From assembly GCF_017813335.1 (NCBI RefSeq), contig NZ_JAGIYY010000003.1:410630-474629 (forward strand): 64,000 nt of DNA. The letters run 5' to 3'. Positions within the stretch are counted from its first letter, which is position 1. Each line of letters begins with the position of its first letter. The notes under the pieces are model-generated. The model searched no databases and was not told where the DNA came from. It saw nothing but the letters and a program-made list of their open reading frames with translations. Below are positions 56,196 through 64,000 of this stretch, in pieces. The translations under genes and the position numbers were made by a program. Source of the DNA: Tianweitania sediminis. GTDB taxonomy: Bacteria > Pseudomonadota > Alphaproteobacteria > Rhizobiales > Rhizobiaceae.

Positions 56196-57515
56196 ATGTT
56201 GAAGCTACCCGCACCAAACGGCTCCGAGGGCTTCTCGCCGCGCCCGTTCGTGGTTGCCGGCTATGTCACCATTGCCTTGGCGTTTGGTGTGTTCGGAACC
56301 TGGGCATCTACGGCGCCCTTGTCCAGCGGCGTGGTGGCATCTGGTCAGGTTGCCGTGTTCAGCAACCGCAAGGTCATCCAGCACTTCGAGGGCGGTATCG
56401 TTTCCGATATTCCCGTTCAGGAAGGCGACATCGTCGAGGCGGGCGACATCCTGGCACGGCTTGATCAGAAGCAGGCTGAGGGCAACTTCGAAATCCTGAG
56501 CCAGCGTTGGAATCTGCTGCGCGCAACCGAAGCGCGTTTGCAGGCCGAAGCGGCGAACCTGGAAACCTTGGAATTCCCGCCTGATCTCGTCGTGAAGGAC
56601 GAAAATGGCGAGGAGCCGCTGCACATCCGCCTTCAGCGCAACTCCTTCCGAGACCGGCTCGCCACGAAAAAGGGGCAGATCGACATTCTCGGGGCCCGCA
56701 TCGAGCAGCTGCAGAATGAGATCGTGGGGCTTGAAGCCCAGCGCGAATCCTTTGCCGAACAGCAAAGCTCGATGGTGGAGGAAATCACTCGCCTGACCAG
56801 GGGTCAGAAGGGCGGGGTGGTCGCAACCAACCAGGTGGCTCAGCTCACGCGCTCGCGCATCGAGATTGAAGGCAATCTGGGTCGCATCATTGCGGAAACG
56901 GCAAAGGTCAATCAAACCATCGCCGAAACACGGCTGCAGATCCTCCAGATCAGCCAGGAGTTCGTGGAACGCGCCAGCAACGAGCTGCGCGAGGTTCGCG
57001 ATCAGGTCAACGAAACCAGCGAGCGGGTCATCCAGGCGCGCGACGTGCTGGACCGCACGGTGATCCGCGCACCGGTTCGCGGCATGATCCAGAACATTCA
57101 GATCCACACCAAGTCGGGCGTGGTTCGTCCCGCCGAACCGCTGATGGATCTGATCCCGCTGGATGACGATCTCATCATCAACGCGCGCATTCGCCCGATC
57201 GACATCGACAATGTCTCCATTGGCAACGTCGCCGAAGTCCGGCTGTCCGCCTTTTCCAGCCGCACCACGCCGATCATCTTCGGAACGGTCGAGGTGCTGT
57301 CGCAGGATGTGGTGCAGCCGGAGGATGAGCGGGTGGAGCCATACTATGTCGCCCGCGTGACGGTTGCCGAGAAGGACGTTCCCCCCAACGTGAAGGGGCG
57401 TCTGGTGCCTGGCATGCCAGCTGACGTAATCTTCGTGGGCGCCGAGCGCACGCTTGTCCAGTACCTCACCAAGCCGATGGCTGACTCGTTCTCCAAGGGT
57501 CTCCTGGAGCAGTAA
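56196..57515 (+). CDS. HlyD-family periplasmic adaptor of type I secretion (PrtE/RsaE type)
   Basis: 439 residues. One N-terminal helix (FVVAGYVTIALAFGVFGTWAST), lipoyl-like halves (GGIVSDIPVQEGDIVEAGDILARLD and VIRAPVRGMIQNIQIHT) flanking a long coiled coil (about 90-290), and the C-terminal PGMPADVIFVGAERTLVQYLTKPMADSF typical of this family. It bridges the inner-membrane exporter to an outer-membrane channel. Follows the ABC gene after 47 bases. Confidence 0.94.
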   Translation: MLKLPAPNGSEGFSPRPFVVAGYVTIALAFGVFGTWASTAPLSSGVVASGQVAVFSNRKVIQHFEGGIVSDIPVQEGDIVEAGDILARLDQKQAEGNFEILSQRWNLLRATEARLQAEAANLETLEFPPDLVVKDENGEEPLHIRLQRNSFRDRLATKKGQIDILGARIEQLQNEIVGLEAQRESFAEQQSSMVEEITRLTRGQKGGVVATNQVAQLTRSRIEIEGNLGRIIAETAKVNQTIAETRLQILQISQEFVERASNELREVRDQVNETSERVIQARDVLDRTVIRAPVRGMIQNIQIHTKSGVVRPAEPLMDLIPLDDDLIINARIRPIDIDNVSIGNVAEVRLSAFSSRTTPIIFGTVEVLSQDVVQPEDERVEPYYVARVTVAEKDVPPNVKGRLVPGMPADVIFVGAERTLVQYLTKPMADSFSKGLLEQ

Positions 57516-57543
57516 GCGCGGCACTGTTGCCGACGTGCCGCGC
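57516..57543 (+). other. Hairpin between adaptor gene and the unrecognised cargo-like gene
   Basis: Nine-base stem GCGCGGCAC (57516-57524) with GTGCCGCGC (57535-57543), a ten-base loop and no T-run. It begins at the base following the adaptor stop codon and may limit read-through or stabilise the exporter message. Confidence 0.6.
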
Positions 57544-57638
57544 TGCCGCGGCACGCGGCTGTCGGCACCCACAAGATATGTACTTCCGCGCCGGACGTGC
57601 TATCTTCCACTCCGTTCGACGCAAGCACTGGGTTTTGT

Positions 57639-59126
57639 ATGCGCATTCTTCCGTTTCGCCGGTCCGCTGCATCCGAACCCGCGCCGGTTGCCCGCGATTG
57701 GTCGCAACAGGAGCTGGCCGATTTTTACCGGGCGCATCGCCTGCTGGTTCAGAACGGCGTCCAGATCGGCATGGATCGTGGCGTATCGGATGTCGGCGAG
57801 CCGTGGATGGTCTTCTTCGACACGGCAACGCAGGACGTGTTTCTTCACATCGCGCGCATCGACAACCGGTGCGTGCTGATCTGCGAAACGCTGCGGATCA
57901 AGCTCACCCGCAGCACGATCCATGACATCATCACGGATTTCGAAGCCGAAGTGCGGCAGGTCATCACGCTGCGTGAGGAACGGAACTCGAATGTCCTGCT
58001 CCATCCGGCAGCACGGATCATCATGTCGATCTCCGCGGTTTTCCTGCTTTTCAAGCTCGAAAACAGCCAGGCTCATGCCAAGGGCATCGTGATCGATCCA
58101 GCCACCGTCGACACCACCCGCAAGCAGGATCTCAGCGTCTCCGGCCGGATGCATCAGGTTCTTGGCCGCCTACTCGACATGGCGGACACGCCTGCGGCAG
58201 CGGCAGCCCTCGCAGGCGCCATCCTCACACTGGAATTTTCCCGCAGCCAGGCATCCGAGCATGGCAGCGGAGACACGGTCCTGGCCGCGCCTGAGTTGCC
58301 GCAGGACATCGGATCGCCTGTGGTCGAGGTCAGCCAGGACACTGCCGCATTGACTGTGGATCCTTTGCAGGCGCCCATCAATGGACCGGCTACAGAAGCC
58401 GTTCAGGTGGTTGCGCTCGACTTAGATGCGAAGGTTCAGATCGCGGTCAACGTCAAGGCAGTCCCAGCGGCTCCCGCCGCTGCTGCGGTGCGCATGGCGG
58501 CCGCGGACTCGTCCGCCGAACAACCACCGGAGCGCGCCGAGGCTGCGGAACCACATCCGGCGGAGCGGCCTGCGGCAAGTGGCGGCAGCGGCAATGTGAG
58601 CACCACCCAACCTTCCTCCGCTCCCGCTTCCACGGAGACCGCAGCGCAAAGCGGCGGCGCGACCGTTGAAGTTGCCAGCCTCGCCGCAACCACGGTGAAG
58701 CCGCTGGTCCTGGCCGCCGACGAGCCAACCAAGCTTCCGGCAAGCAGCACCGCCACCACCACGCTTTTCCCTGTCAGCGACAAGGTCCTTCTCGACAAGG
58801 ATGCGAGTGTGACCTTGGCCGTGGTCAAGGGCATCGGCGAGATCACGGTCGGCAATCTCGATCTGCTGAATGCCGATGTCGGCTTGTTCCGGGAAACCAG
58901 CCTCAACGGCGATACGCTGACCAGCACGCTCGTTGCCCTGATGTCGAACTTCGGCAGCTACGAGGTGGAAATTTCCGGTGGTCGTGTGCTGATCGAGCAG
59001 CACGATGCCGCGCTGATGAATTCGCACGATATCGGCATCTGGACCAACGTGATGGATGACGGCAGCGCGATCTCCGTGGTCGGCAGCTTGGCGCTCGTCG
59101 GCGATCTCACTGGGGCGCTGGCTTAA
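57639..59126 (+). CDS. Unrecognised 495-residue protein of the type I secretion locus, possible exporter cargo
   Basis: I do not recognise the family. N-terminal ~135 residues form a compact domain (QQELADFYRAHRLLVQNGVQIGMDRGVSDVGEPWMVFFDTATQDVFLHIARID...), followed by a short hydrophobic stretch (RIIMSISAVFLLFKL), a long Ala/Pro/Thr/Ser-rich linker (about 240-395) and a C-terminal ~110-residue domain. The last residues, VVGSLALVGDLTGALA, closely match the end of the DUF4214/RTX protein (LVGTVTTLGDLTAANFA), suggesting a shared C-terminal secretion signal. The ATG at 57639 is preferred; an in-frame start at 57597 adds an unlikely 14 residues. Its end overlaps the convergent glycosyltransferase gene by 20 bases. 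Confidence 0.8.
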   Translation: MRILPFRRSAASEPAPVARDWSQQELADFYRAHRLLVQNGVQIGMDRGVSDVGEPWMVFFDTATQDVFLHIARIDNRCVLICETLRIKLTRSTIHDIITDFEAEVRQVITLREERNSNVLLHPAARIIMSISAVFLLFKLENSQAHAKGIVIDPATVDTTRKQDLSVSGRMHQVLGRLLDMADTPAAAAALAGAILTLEFSRSQASEHGSGDTVLAAPELPQDIGSPVVEVSQDTAALTVDPLQAPINGPATEAVQVVALDLDAKVQIAVNVKAVPAAPAAAAVRMAAADSSAEQPPERAEAAEPHPAERPAASGGSGNVSTTQPSSAPASTETAAQSGGATVEVASLAATTVKPLVLAADEPTKLPASSTATTTLFPVSDKVLLDKDASVTLAVVKGIGEITVGNLDLLNADVGLFRETSLNGDTLTSTLVALMSNFGSYEVEISGGRVLIEQHDAALMNSHDIGIWTNVMDDGSAISVVGSLALVGDLTGALA

Positions 59127-60237
59127 GAGCCACGTCTTTCCGCAGGAGTTCGCGGTACAGGTCGCAGTAGGCGGCAGACATCTGGTCGCCGCGAAACAGC
59201 GCCTGCGCCCGCAGCCTCGCCGCAGCGCCGAACCCCTGTCGCAGCGCCGGATCGTGCCACAGCGTGGTCATGGCCGAAGCCAGAGCACCTGGATCGGCCG
59301 GCGCAACCACAAGGCCGGTCTCGCCATCCACGTTGGCATAGCTGGTGCCGGTGCCAATCTCGCAGGAAATCATCGGCTTGCCGCTGAAGGCGGCTTCCAG
59401 CAGGGCGACGCCGAAAGCTTCGGAGCGCAAATGCGAGGGGAACACGAAGCTTTCCGCCAGATGAAGCAGGGCCGCCTTGTCGCTGTCGTCCACCGGCCCA
59501 AGCACATGCACATGGGGCGGGATGGCGCCGAAGCTCGGCTGGTCTGCCGACCCCTTGCCCACCAGCACGACCGGCAAGCCGGTTTGCCGCGCTGCTTCGA
59601 GAAGAAAAGGCAGGCCCTTGTAATAACGGAGTTCGCCAACAAACAAGAAGAAGCGCGCCGGCAGCTTCTCGCGCCAGAAGAGGACCCGCGCCGGGTCGGG
59701 CGCCGCGAAGGGTGCGGGGTCGATGCCGAGCGGGATCACGCTCACCTTGTCGCGAAAGGCGCCCAGCACCGGACTGGTCGCTAGATAGTTTGGCGAGGTC
59801 GCAACGATCCAGTCGACGGACCCGAGGAAGCGCATCATGAGCGGCCGGTAGAGTCGCAGCAGGGCGGCCTGCTTCACGATGTCGGAGTGGTAGGTCACGA
59901 GGCTCGGCTTGGTGGTCCCGCCGGCAAACAGGTGCCACAGGTCCATCATCGGCCAGGGGAAATGGTAGTGGATGAGATCGGCCTCGCGCGCGAGGCGGCG
60001 AAACTGACCTGCGGCCCCAAAGGCGATCGGCGTCGAGGCGAGGTCAAGATCGCGCCGGGCGACCACCACACCGTGCCGTCCGACCGGCAGCCTGCCGCGG
60101 CTGGCGCTTGTGCCGAGCGTAAACACCGTGCTGCGGATCCCCTCCTCCGCAGCCCCTTCCGCGATCGCATGGATCACGCGTTCCACGCCGGCAAAGCCTT
60201 CCGGCAGATAGGTCTTGAAGACGTGGAGAATGTGCAT
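59107..60237 (-). CDS. Glycosyltransferase family 4-type (GT-B fold)
   Basis: 376 residues. N-terminal HILHVFKTYLPEGFAGVERVIHAIAEG is the acceptor-side Rossmann start; VSVIPLGIDPAPF, FLFVGELRYYKGLPFLLEAARQTGLPVVLVGKG and SEAFGVALLEAAFSGKPMISCEIGTG (E-x7-E motif region) are the nucleotide-sugar half. It probably adds a sugar to a surface polysaccharide or to the secreted protein encoded nearby. The ATG at 60237 is the family start. Confidence 0.92.
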   Translation of the reverse strand: MHILHVFKTYLPEGFAGVERVIHAIAEGAAEEGIRSTVFTLGTSASRGRLPVGRHGVVVARRDLDLASTPIAFGAAGQFRRLAREADLIHYHFPWPMMDLWHLFAGGTTKPSLVTYHSDIVKQAALLRLYRPLMMRFLGSVDWIVATSPNYLATSPVLGAFRDKVSVIPLGIDPAPFAAPDPARVLFWREKLPARFFLFVGELRYYKGLPFLLEAARQTGLPVVLVGKGSADQPSFGAIPPHVHVLGPVDDSDKAALLHLAESFVFPSHLRSEAFGVALLEAAFSGKPMISCEIGTGTSYANVDGETGLVVAPADPGALASAMTTLWHDPALRQGFGAAARLRAQALFRGDQMSAAYCDLYRELLRKDVALKPAPQ

Positions 60238-60338
60238 GGGAGAGCGCGGCAACCGATAGCGGAACAAGGCCGAGCCATAGCGCATGCGAGCGCCGGACGG
60301 TAGCGGCGGACCGACGCGGTAGCGCGCGGGCCCCTGGA

Positions 60339-60746
60339 CTAGCCCTGGTCGTCCTCCTCATCGAGATCACCGGTGACAACCGCGTTGATCAGAGCGCCAT
60401 CACTGGGCGTGGCATCGAAGGTCGCGCCGCTGAACAGGAAAGGAGCGCCGTCGTCGCGATAATAACAGCGCCCCACCACGCGCACCACGCGCAGGCCCCG
60501 GTGCGTGTTCACGTGGTAGAAGATGTCCAGCACGCTGCCATCGGCGATGGCGCGCCGCGTTTCGCCCGTGAGGTAGTCGCGGTCGGCTTCATCGATCGCG
60601 CCAAAGAAGTCCTGCAGCGGCAGCCCCGTGCGCTTGGCTTCCTCCGAAACAAGGAAATAGTCGGCAAGGAGCCCGTCGACATAAACGCGGCTGGTGTCGA
60701 TGACATGGCTCCAGGTGCCAAGGTGGCGGCCCGTAATGGTCGGCAT
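60339..60746 (-). CDS. Small PAS-like domain protein
   Basis: 135 residues, made of a single PAS-type fold: GRHLGTWSHVIDTSRVYVDGLLADYFLVSEEAKRTGLPLQDFFGAIDEADRD, then a strand-rich second half ending FLFSGATFDATPSDG and an acidic tail. There is no kinase or other output domain. It lies between the glycosyltransferase and the RTX gene in the same direction. It may be an orphan sensor or a protein-contact module. A true ligand is unknown. Confidence 0.75.
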   Translation of the reverse strand: MPTITGRHLGTWSHVIDTSRVYVDGLLADYFLVSEEAKRTGLPLQDFFGAIDEADRDYLTGETRRAIADGSVLDIFYHVNTHRGLRVVRVVGRCYYRDDGAPFLFSGATFDATPSDGALINAVVTGDLDEEDDQG

Positions 60747-60897
60747 GCGGTTCTAGCTCGAAAGGAAAACTGAGCCGGGAGCTACAACTTAAGCGGGAAG
60801 AATGGAAGGGAGACTTACACCTTTTGTTGTCCATCGGCGGCAAACGGCCGCCGCAGTGAACAAAGAAGGTGCTTCGCCCAAGTCGACAGCAGACAGC

Positions 60898-60927
60898 AAA
60901 AACCCGCCGTCCGAAGACGCCGGGTTT
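60898..60927 (-). terminator. Rho-independent terminator of the DUF4214/RTX gene
   Basis: Read on the minus strand: stem AACCCGGCGTC with GACGGCGGGTT (one mismatch), stable TTCG loop, then TTTTT. It lies 24 bases after the stop codon of the secreted-protein gene. Confidence 0.88.
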
Positions 60928-60950
60928 CCGATCAGTCTCTTGCGAGATGA

Positions 60951-62567
60951 TTAAGCGAAGTTGGCAGCCGTGAGGTCGCCAAGGGTCGTGACCGTCCCGA
61001 CCAACTGAACGCTGTCTGCGCTCACTTCGCCAAGGAAGTCAGTGGTAACGTAGAACAACTGGTGGGCACCGCCGGCACCCGTGGCGTTATCGAGAGCAAT
61101 CACGTACTTGCTCTCACCGGCCAAATTGAGGGCGCCAGTGTTGGCGTTGATGACGGCTTCGAGCTGAGCCTCTGTCGTCACGTCGGTGTCGAAGCGAACG
61201 ATCAGCACGTTGCTATCCGCACCAGCGGTTACCCCGCTTGCTGCGGTACCGAGCGGACCGTCATCCTGAGCAACGCCTGCGACATACGTATCGCCCGAGA
61301 TGATCTGAGCAGACACAGCCTCACCTAAGAAGGCAGAGACGGCCAGGACGTCACCATTCGTTCCACCGCCGGTGAAACCGGTGATCGTGTCCTGACCATT
61401 AGCCGACCGCGTAGCTTCGAACACGATGCGGTCGCTAGCCGAGTCATTTGCCAGCGTGATGGCGTCGTTGCCTGCGCCACCGGTGATGACGTCAGCGCCT
61501 GCGCCATCGGTGATCTGGTCGTCGCCTGCACCCATCGTGAAAGTGTCGGATCCGGCACCACCGACGACGATGTCAGCCTGAGCCGAACCAACGATTGTCA
61601 AGCCGCGGGTAACGCCAGTCAGGTCGGCTTCAAAGCCAAAGGCACGAAGAGCGGAACCGTCGATCGACGAGACTCCGGTATCAGCAACATCAACGAGTTC
61701 CACCGATGCATTCACCGTGCCGAACAGATCGATGTCCTTGATGCCCGTAGTAGTCACGAAAGTCACGTCGCCACCACCGTTGGAGAACGTCACATCGAAG
61801 TTCTCAAGATTGGTGAAGTTCGTTACCTGCGTAGCCGCGGTCACCGAAAGCTGAACGATATCTTCATCAGTGGTAGAAGCATCGGACAGGACGTCGGTCG
61901 CATCGAGAGTTGCAGTGCTTGCAACCACGGTATCGTTTGTCGTGCTGAAGCGGAAGTCGCTCGGAATGTTGCCATCGAGACGGCTCGAACCAGCCTGGTC
62001 AGCAAAGTCATCGCCGGTGGTCAGCGTGAACGTAGCGCCCGTGCCGCCGCCGCCCGACTGGGTAGCGTTAACGACTGCAGCGTCCGTAGCAGTAGCCGTC
62101 GGGATGGTGCTGTCGTCAGCGGTCACGCCCTGAAGGAAAGCCCGACCGGCAGCAGCAGCTGCGTCGCCGGAGTAGCCAACGATTTCAGGACCAGTGTCGA
62201 GAGCATTGGTGAAGTTGTTGGCAGCAACGATCTTATTGTTGAGCGTCTCGAGATCAGTACCCTGAGCGCCGTCAGCGATGTTGATGGCGATGGTATTGAT
62301 ATTCTGACGGCCCGAGGTGAGCTCAGCAACAAAGTAGGCCAGCCCAGCAGCATCGGCGGGACGGCCGAAGAGAGACTGGTAGATCGAGTTCACGATCTGG
62401 GCTGGGTTCTGGCCTGCAAAGCGGCTCTGGTACTCAGCCGAAGCAGCCAGATCGCCGATCGCGCTCAGATCCTGGCCGTTGTTGGTTTCTTCGGCGAAGT
62501 ACTGGAGGCCGAGCGGATCGGCCGGACGACCGAAGAGCGCGATGTAAATCTTTTGAATCTCGTCCAT
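60951..62567 (-). CDS. Secreted DUF4214/RTX-type surface protein (S-layer or adhesin-like)
   Basis: 538 residues from the ATG at 62567; longer open codons upstream do not fit. Two DUF4214-type repeats lie at the N-terminus (YIALFGRPADPLGLQYFAEE and YQSLFGRPADAAGLAYFVAEL). A beta-rich Thr/Asn/Asp-rich middle is followed by RTX-like calcium repeats (GGAGSDTFT, GAGDDQITD, GAGADVITG, GAGNDAITL). There is no N-terminal signal; the C-terminus ends in a hydrophobic LVGTVTTLGDLTAANFA as expected for type I secretion. Cargo of the exporter at 54415 is likely. There is no cysteine-rich part. Function is probably a surface layer or adhesin. Confidence 0.88.
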   Translation of the reverse strand: MDEIQKIYIALFGRPADPLGLQYFAEETNNGQDLSAIGDLAASAEYQSRFAGQNPAQIVNSIYQSLFGRPADAAGLAYFVAELTSGRQNINTIAINIADGAQGTDLETLNNKIVAANNFTNALDTGPEIVGYSGDAAAAAGRAFLQGVTADDSTIPTATATDAAVVNATQSGGGGTGATFTLTTGDDFADQAGSSRLDGNIPSDFRFSTTNDTVVASTATLDATDVLSDASTTDEDIVQLSVTAATQVTNFTNLENFDVTFSNGGGDVTFVTTTGIKDIDLFGTVNASVELVDVADTGVSSIDGSALRAFGFEADLTGVTRGLTIVGSAQADIVVGGAGSDTFTMGAGDDQITDGAGADVITGGAGNDAITLANDSASDRIVFEATRSANGQDTITGFTGGGTNGDVLAVSAFLGEAVSAQIISGDTYVAGVAQDDGPLGTAASGVTAGADSNVLIVRFDTDVTTEAQLEAVINANTGALNLAGESKYVIALDNATGAGGAHQLFYVTTDFLGEVSADSVQLVGTVTTLGDLTAANFA

Positions 62568-62935
62568 TGGGGTTCCCTTGGGTTGCGCGGGGACATCCGG
62601 ACACCGCCCGCCCATCCCTCCATGGGCCGGCTGTCGGCAAAGCATCCAGTGTTCATGCGGCGCATTCAGTTGTACCGCATATGGTGGTTACTATCTCCGG
62701 TTGCTTTTCGCTGTCAACCGGAAAAGTTGCAGGCATGCGGATTTTCTCGTCTCCTAGTTGCACAACGCCAGGATGTCCGCTAAACCTTGGTTCATCAGGA
62801 TCAGCATGCTGCCCTCCCATCTGGGAAACACCCTTGCGGGCAGTCGTTCCAAAAAGCCGAAAGTGTTTTGCACAGCGGCCATCTGACGGGCAACCGGATA
62901 GCCGCACAACCAGGACGAGAGAAGGACCAGAGGAA
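62568..62935. promoter_or_regulatory. 368-base divergent gap between the RTX gene and the XRE regulator
   Basis: On the minus strand a TTGACA (62712-62717) is followed 18 bases later by TAGTAA (62688-62693), a plausible promoter giving a leader of about 115 bases ahead of the RTX gene. No other gene is seen. The plus strand must hold the promoter for the XRE-type gene. Confidence 0.45.
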
Positions 62936-63319
62936 ATGTTCACGCATCCGCAGCAGGGAATCGCCCAGGACGAGGTGCTGCGCCTGCGCCAGGAAGCCGG
63001 CCGCTGGCTGAAAGGCAAGCGTGAAGCCGCGGGCCTGTCGCAGCGCGACCTCGCGAAGGCCGTGGGCATCGACTATTACACCTTCATCTCGCAGATCGAA
63101 TCCGGCCGCGGCCGCGTGCCGCCCGCCCAGATGCGCGTTTGGGCCGAGGTCCTGAACATCGCCGCACGCGAGTTCGCGACGACGCTGATGCGGTTCTATG
63201 ATCCGCTGAGCTATGAGCTGATCTTCGGCGACGAACTTGCGTTACAGGCGGCCGAACAAGCGCGCGATGAGCTCGAAGCACGCATTGCCCGGCTGGAAGG
63301 GCTGATTGCCCGCAAGTAA
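62936..63319 (+). CDS. XRE-family (HTH) transcriptional regulator
   Basis: 127 residues from the ATG at 62936 (AGAGGA just upstream). Helix-turn-helix RRWLKGKREAAGLSQRDLAKAVGIDYYTFISQIESGRGRVP-type region (about residues 15-60), then a short helical tail ending in a coiled coil (AAEQARDELEARIARLEGLIARK) likely for dimer formation. It is divergent from the RTX gene and is a candidate controller of it. Confidence 0.88.
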   Translation: MFTHPQQGIAQDEVLRLRQEAGRWLKGKREAAGLSQRDLAKAVGIDYYTFISQIESGRGRVPPAQMRVWAEVLNIAAREFATTLMRFYDPLSYELIFGDELALQAAEQARDELEARIARLEGLIARK

Positions 63320-63600
63320 GCCGCTTCGCGCCAGCGGCGTGTTCAGGGCGATAAGCTACGGCCTAAGCGGCACAATCGGTGGTTAAGCGTAGACGCGTGG
63401 CGGCAAGACCAGTTCGGCCGATGTATTCTCCCGCCCGACCCCGATCAGCCGCGGGTTTCCATGCGACACGCGCCCTCTTCTCCGCTCGCTGGCCCGTGCT
63501 CGCCTGTGACCTTCATTTCTATGCGAGCCGCGAACCTAACCGCCGCAGCAACCGGAACGAAGGCAACGCAGTGTGGGTTGATCCCGAAAAGGAGACAGCC

Positions 63601-63765
63601 ATGAGCGACACCCCTCCATTACCAGGCGATGAAACGGAACCCGGCACGAAGCAAAGCGCACCGGACGTGTGCCCGGATTGCGGCGGCAGCGGCCGGAAGG
63701 ATGGGACGGATTGTCCTACCTGCGCGGGAACCGGAACGGTCACGGTGATCGTAGGCGACGCTTAG
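63601..63765 (+). CDS. Small zinc-ribbon-like protein with CxxCxGxG motifs
   Basis: 54 residues from the ATG at 63601, preceded by AAGGAGACAGCC. Two DnaJ-type CxxCxGxG modules: CPDCGGSGRK and CPTCAGTGTV, enough for one zinc ion. Such tiny proteins are common in alphaproteobacteria but have no assigned role. The Met at 63601 is much better supported than an earlier GTG, whose translation is Arg-rich. Confidence 0.75.
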   Translation: MSDTPPLPGDETEPGTKQSAPDVCPDCGGSGRKDGTDCPTCAGTGTVTVIVGDA

Positions 63766-63784
63766 AGATCAGCGCTGAACGCGA

Positions 63785-63805
63785 AACCCGCCTCAAGGGC
63801 GGGTT
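63785..63805 (+). terminator. Hairpin after the zinc-ribbon gene
   Basis: Eight-base stem AACCCGCC / GGCGGGTT with a five-base loop, 20 bases after the stop codon. There is no T-run, so termination may be inefficient or rely on Rho. Confidence 0.45.
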
Positions 63806-63916
63806 ATGGTACCACGCGCGCTGTTAGCGTGTGCTGCCATGATCGGCTGACGATCGGACAAAGGAGAACCCGCCGTCTGGAGTTGACCCCGTTTCACCGG
63901 ACAGGCGGCGGTTGGT

Positions 63917-64000
63917 TTAAGCACTGAGGCGCAGGAACTCGCGTGGTGAGCGGAACTTGAGACCGGAGTGCGGGTGGACTTCACAGTAGTCGTCGATCCA
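63917..64000 (-). mobile_element. IS3-family transposase (OrfB), C-terminal fragment at window edge
   Basis: The minus-strand frame running in from the right edge ends at 63917-63919 and reads WIDDYCEVHPHSGLKFRSPREFLRLSA, the standard C-terminus of IS3-family OrfB (Y-N-x-x-R/HPHSxLGYxSPxEF pattern). The element continues beyond the window. An end of the element (GTTGACCCCGTTTCACCGGAC, about 63880-63900) lies just past the stop and is the likely terminal repeat; its exact boundary is uncertain. Confidence 0.85.

Noticed and set aside
56205..57572. A 455-codon frame antisense to the HlyD adaptor.
   Set aside because: Antisense to a clear family member, and its translation resembles no known protein.
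1..64000. tRNA, rRNA, CRISPR array or prophage genes.
   Set aside because: Reading the intergenic stretches showed no T-arm/anticodon pattern, no regularly spaced repeats and no phage structural genes. A covariance search would be needed for proof.

Overview
The window reads as one stretch of chromosome from a high-GC alphaproteobacterium, most likely of the order Hyphomicrobiales (Rhizobiales). Support: a BA14K-family protein, many TRAP and LivKHMGF-type importers, an ScfR/RamB-like regulator beside an importer, an alternative complex III plus caa3 oxidase operon, and dense operons joined by 1-8 base overlaps. No rRNA, tRNA, CRISPR array or prophage was recognised. The left edge cuts a sensor kinase and the right edge cuts an IS3-family element.

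Layout. 1-2.7 kb: 3' part of a PAS/GAF hybrid histidine kinase. 2.9-9.9 kb: a carbohydrate-acid catabolic cluster (TRAP transporter, VOC protein, RuBisCO-like protein, DUF1537 kinase) with a divergent LacI-type regulator, resembling D-apiose/isoapionate routes but without the expected dehydrogenase and isomerase. 10-12.3 kb: hemolysin-III-like membrane protein, GNAT acetyltransferase, NAD(P)-binding protein. 12.9-17.6 kb: a second TRAP transporter and an acyl-CoA synthetase. 18-21.4 kb: a symporter-histidine kinase with a small membrane protein and a CheY-like regulator. 21.4-28.4 kb: an ScfR-like regulator divergent from a five-gene LivKHMGF-type ABC importer. 28.9-40.7 kb: respiratory operon actABCDEF, a small membrane protein, SCO1, and caa3 oxidase subunits II, I, III and IV. 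40.8-42.2 kb: decaying genes (frameshifted SDR, livF tail, internally deleted GntR regulator). 42.2-45.1 kb: a candidate minus-strand short transcript, a BA14K protein and an SLC13-type permease. 45.1-51.1 kb: FAD reductase and a second LivKHMGF importer. 51.4-54 kb: modABC. 54.4-63.3 kb: a type I secretion island with ABC exporter, HlyD adaptor, a large unrecognised protein, a glycosyltransferase, a PAS-like protein, a DUF4214/RTX surface protein and an XRE-type regulator. 63.6-64 kb: a small zinc-ribbon-like protein and the IS3 fragment.

How the genes work together. Most of the window concerns taking up scarce organic acids, amides or amino acids with high-affinity importers (two TRAP, two LivKHMGF, one SLC13) and committing them to catabolism by phosphorylation and C-C cleavage or by CoA ligation. 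The electrons can pass through a quinol-oxidising ACIII to an A2-type caa3 oxidase, all in one operon. The secretion island appears to build a surface layer or adhesin.

The two most interesting leads are the RuBisCO-like/VOC/DUF1537/TRAP cluster, and the matching C-terminal tails of the unrecognised protein (57639-59126) and the DUF4214/RTX protein, which suggest that both are cargo of the neighbouring exporter.
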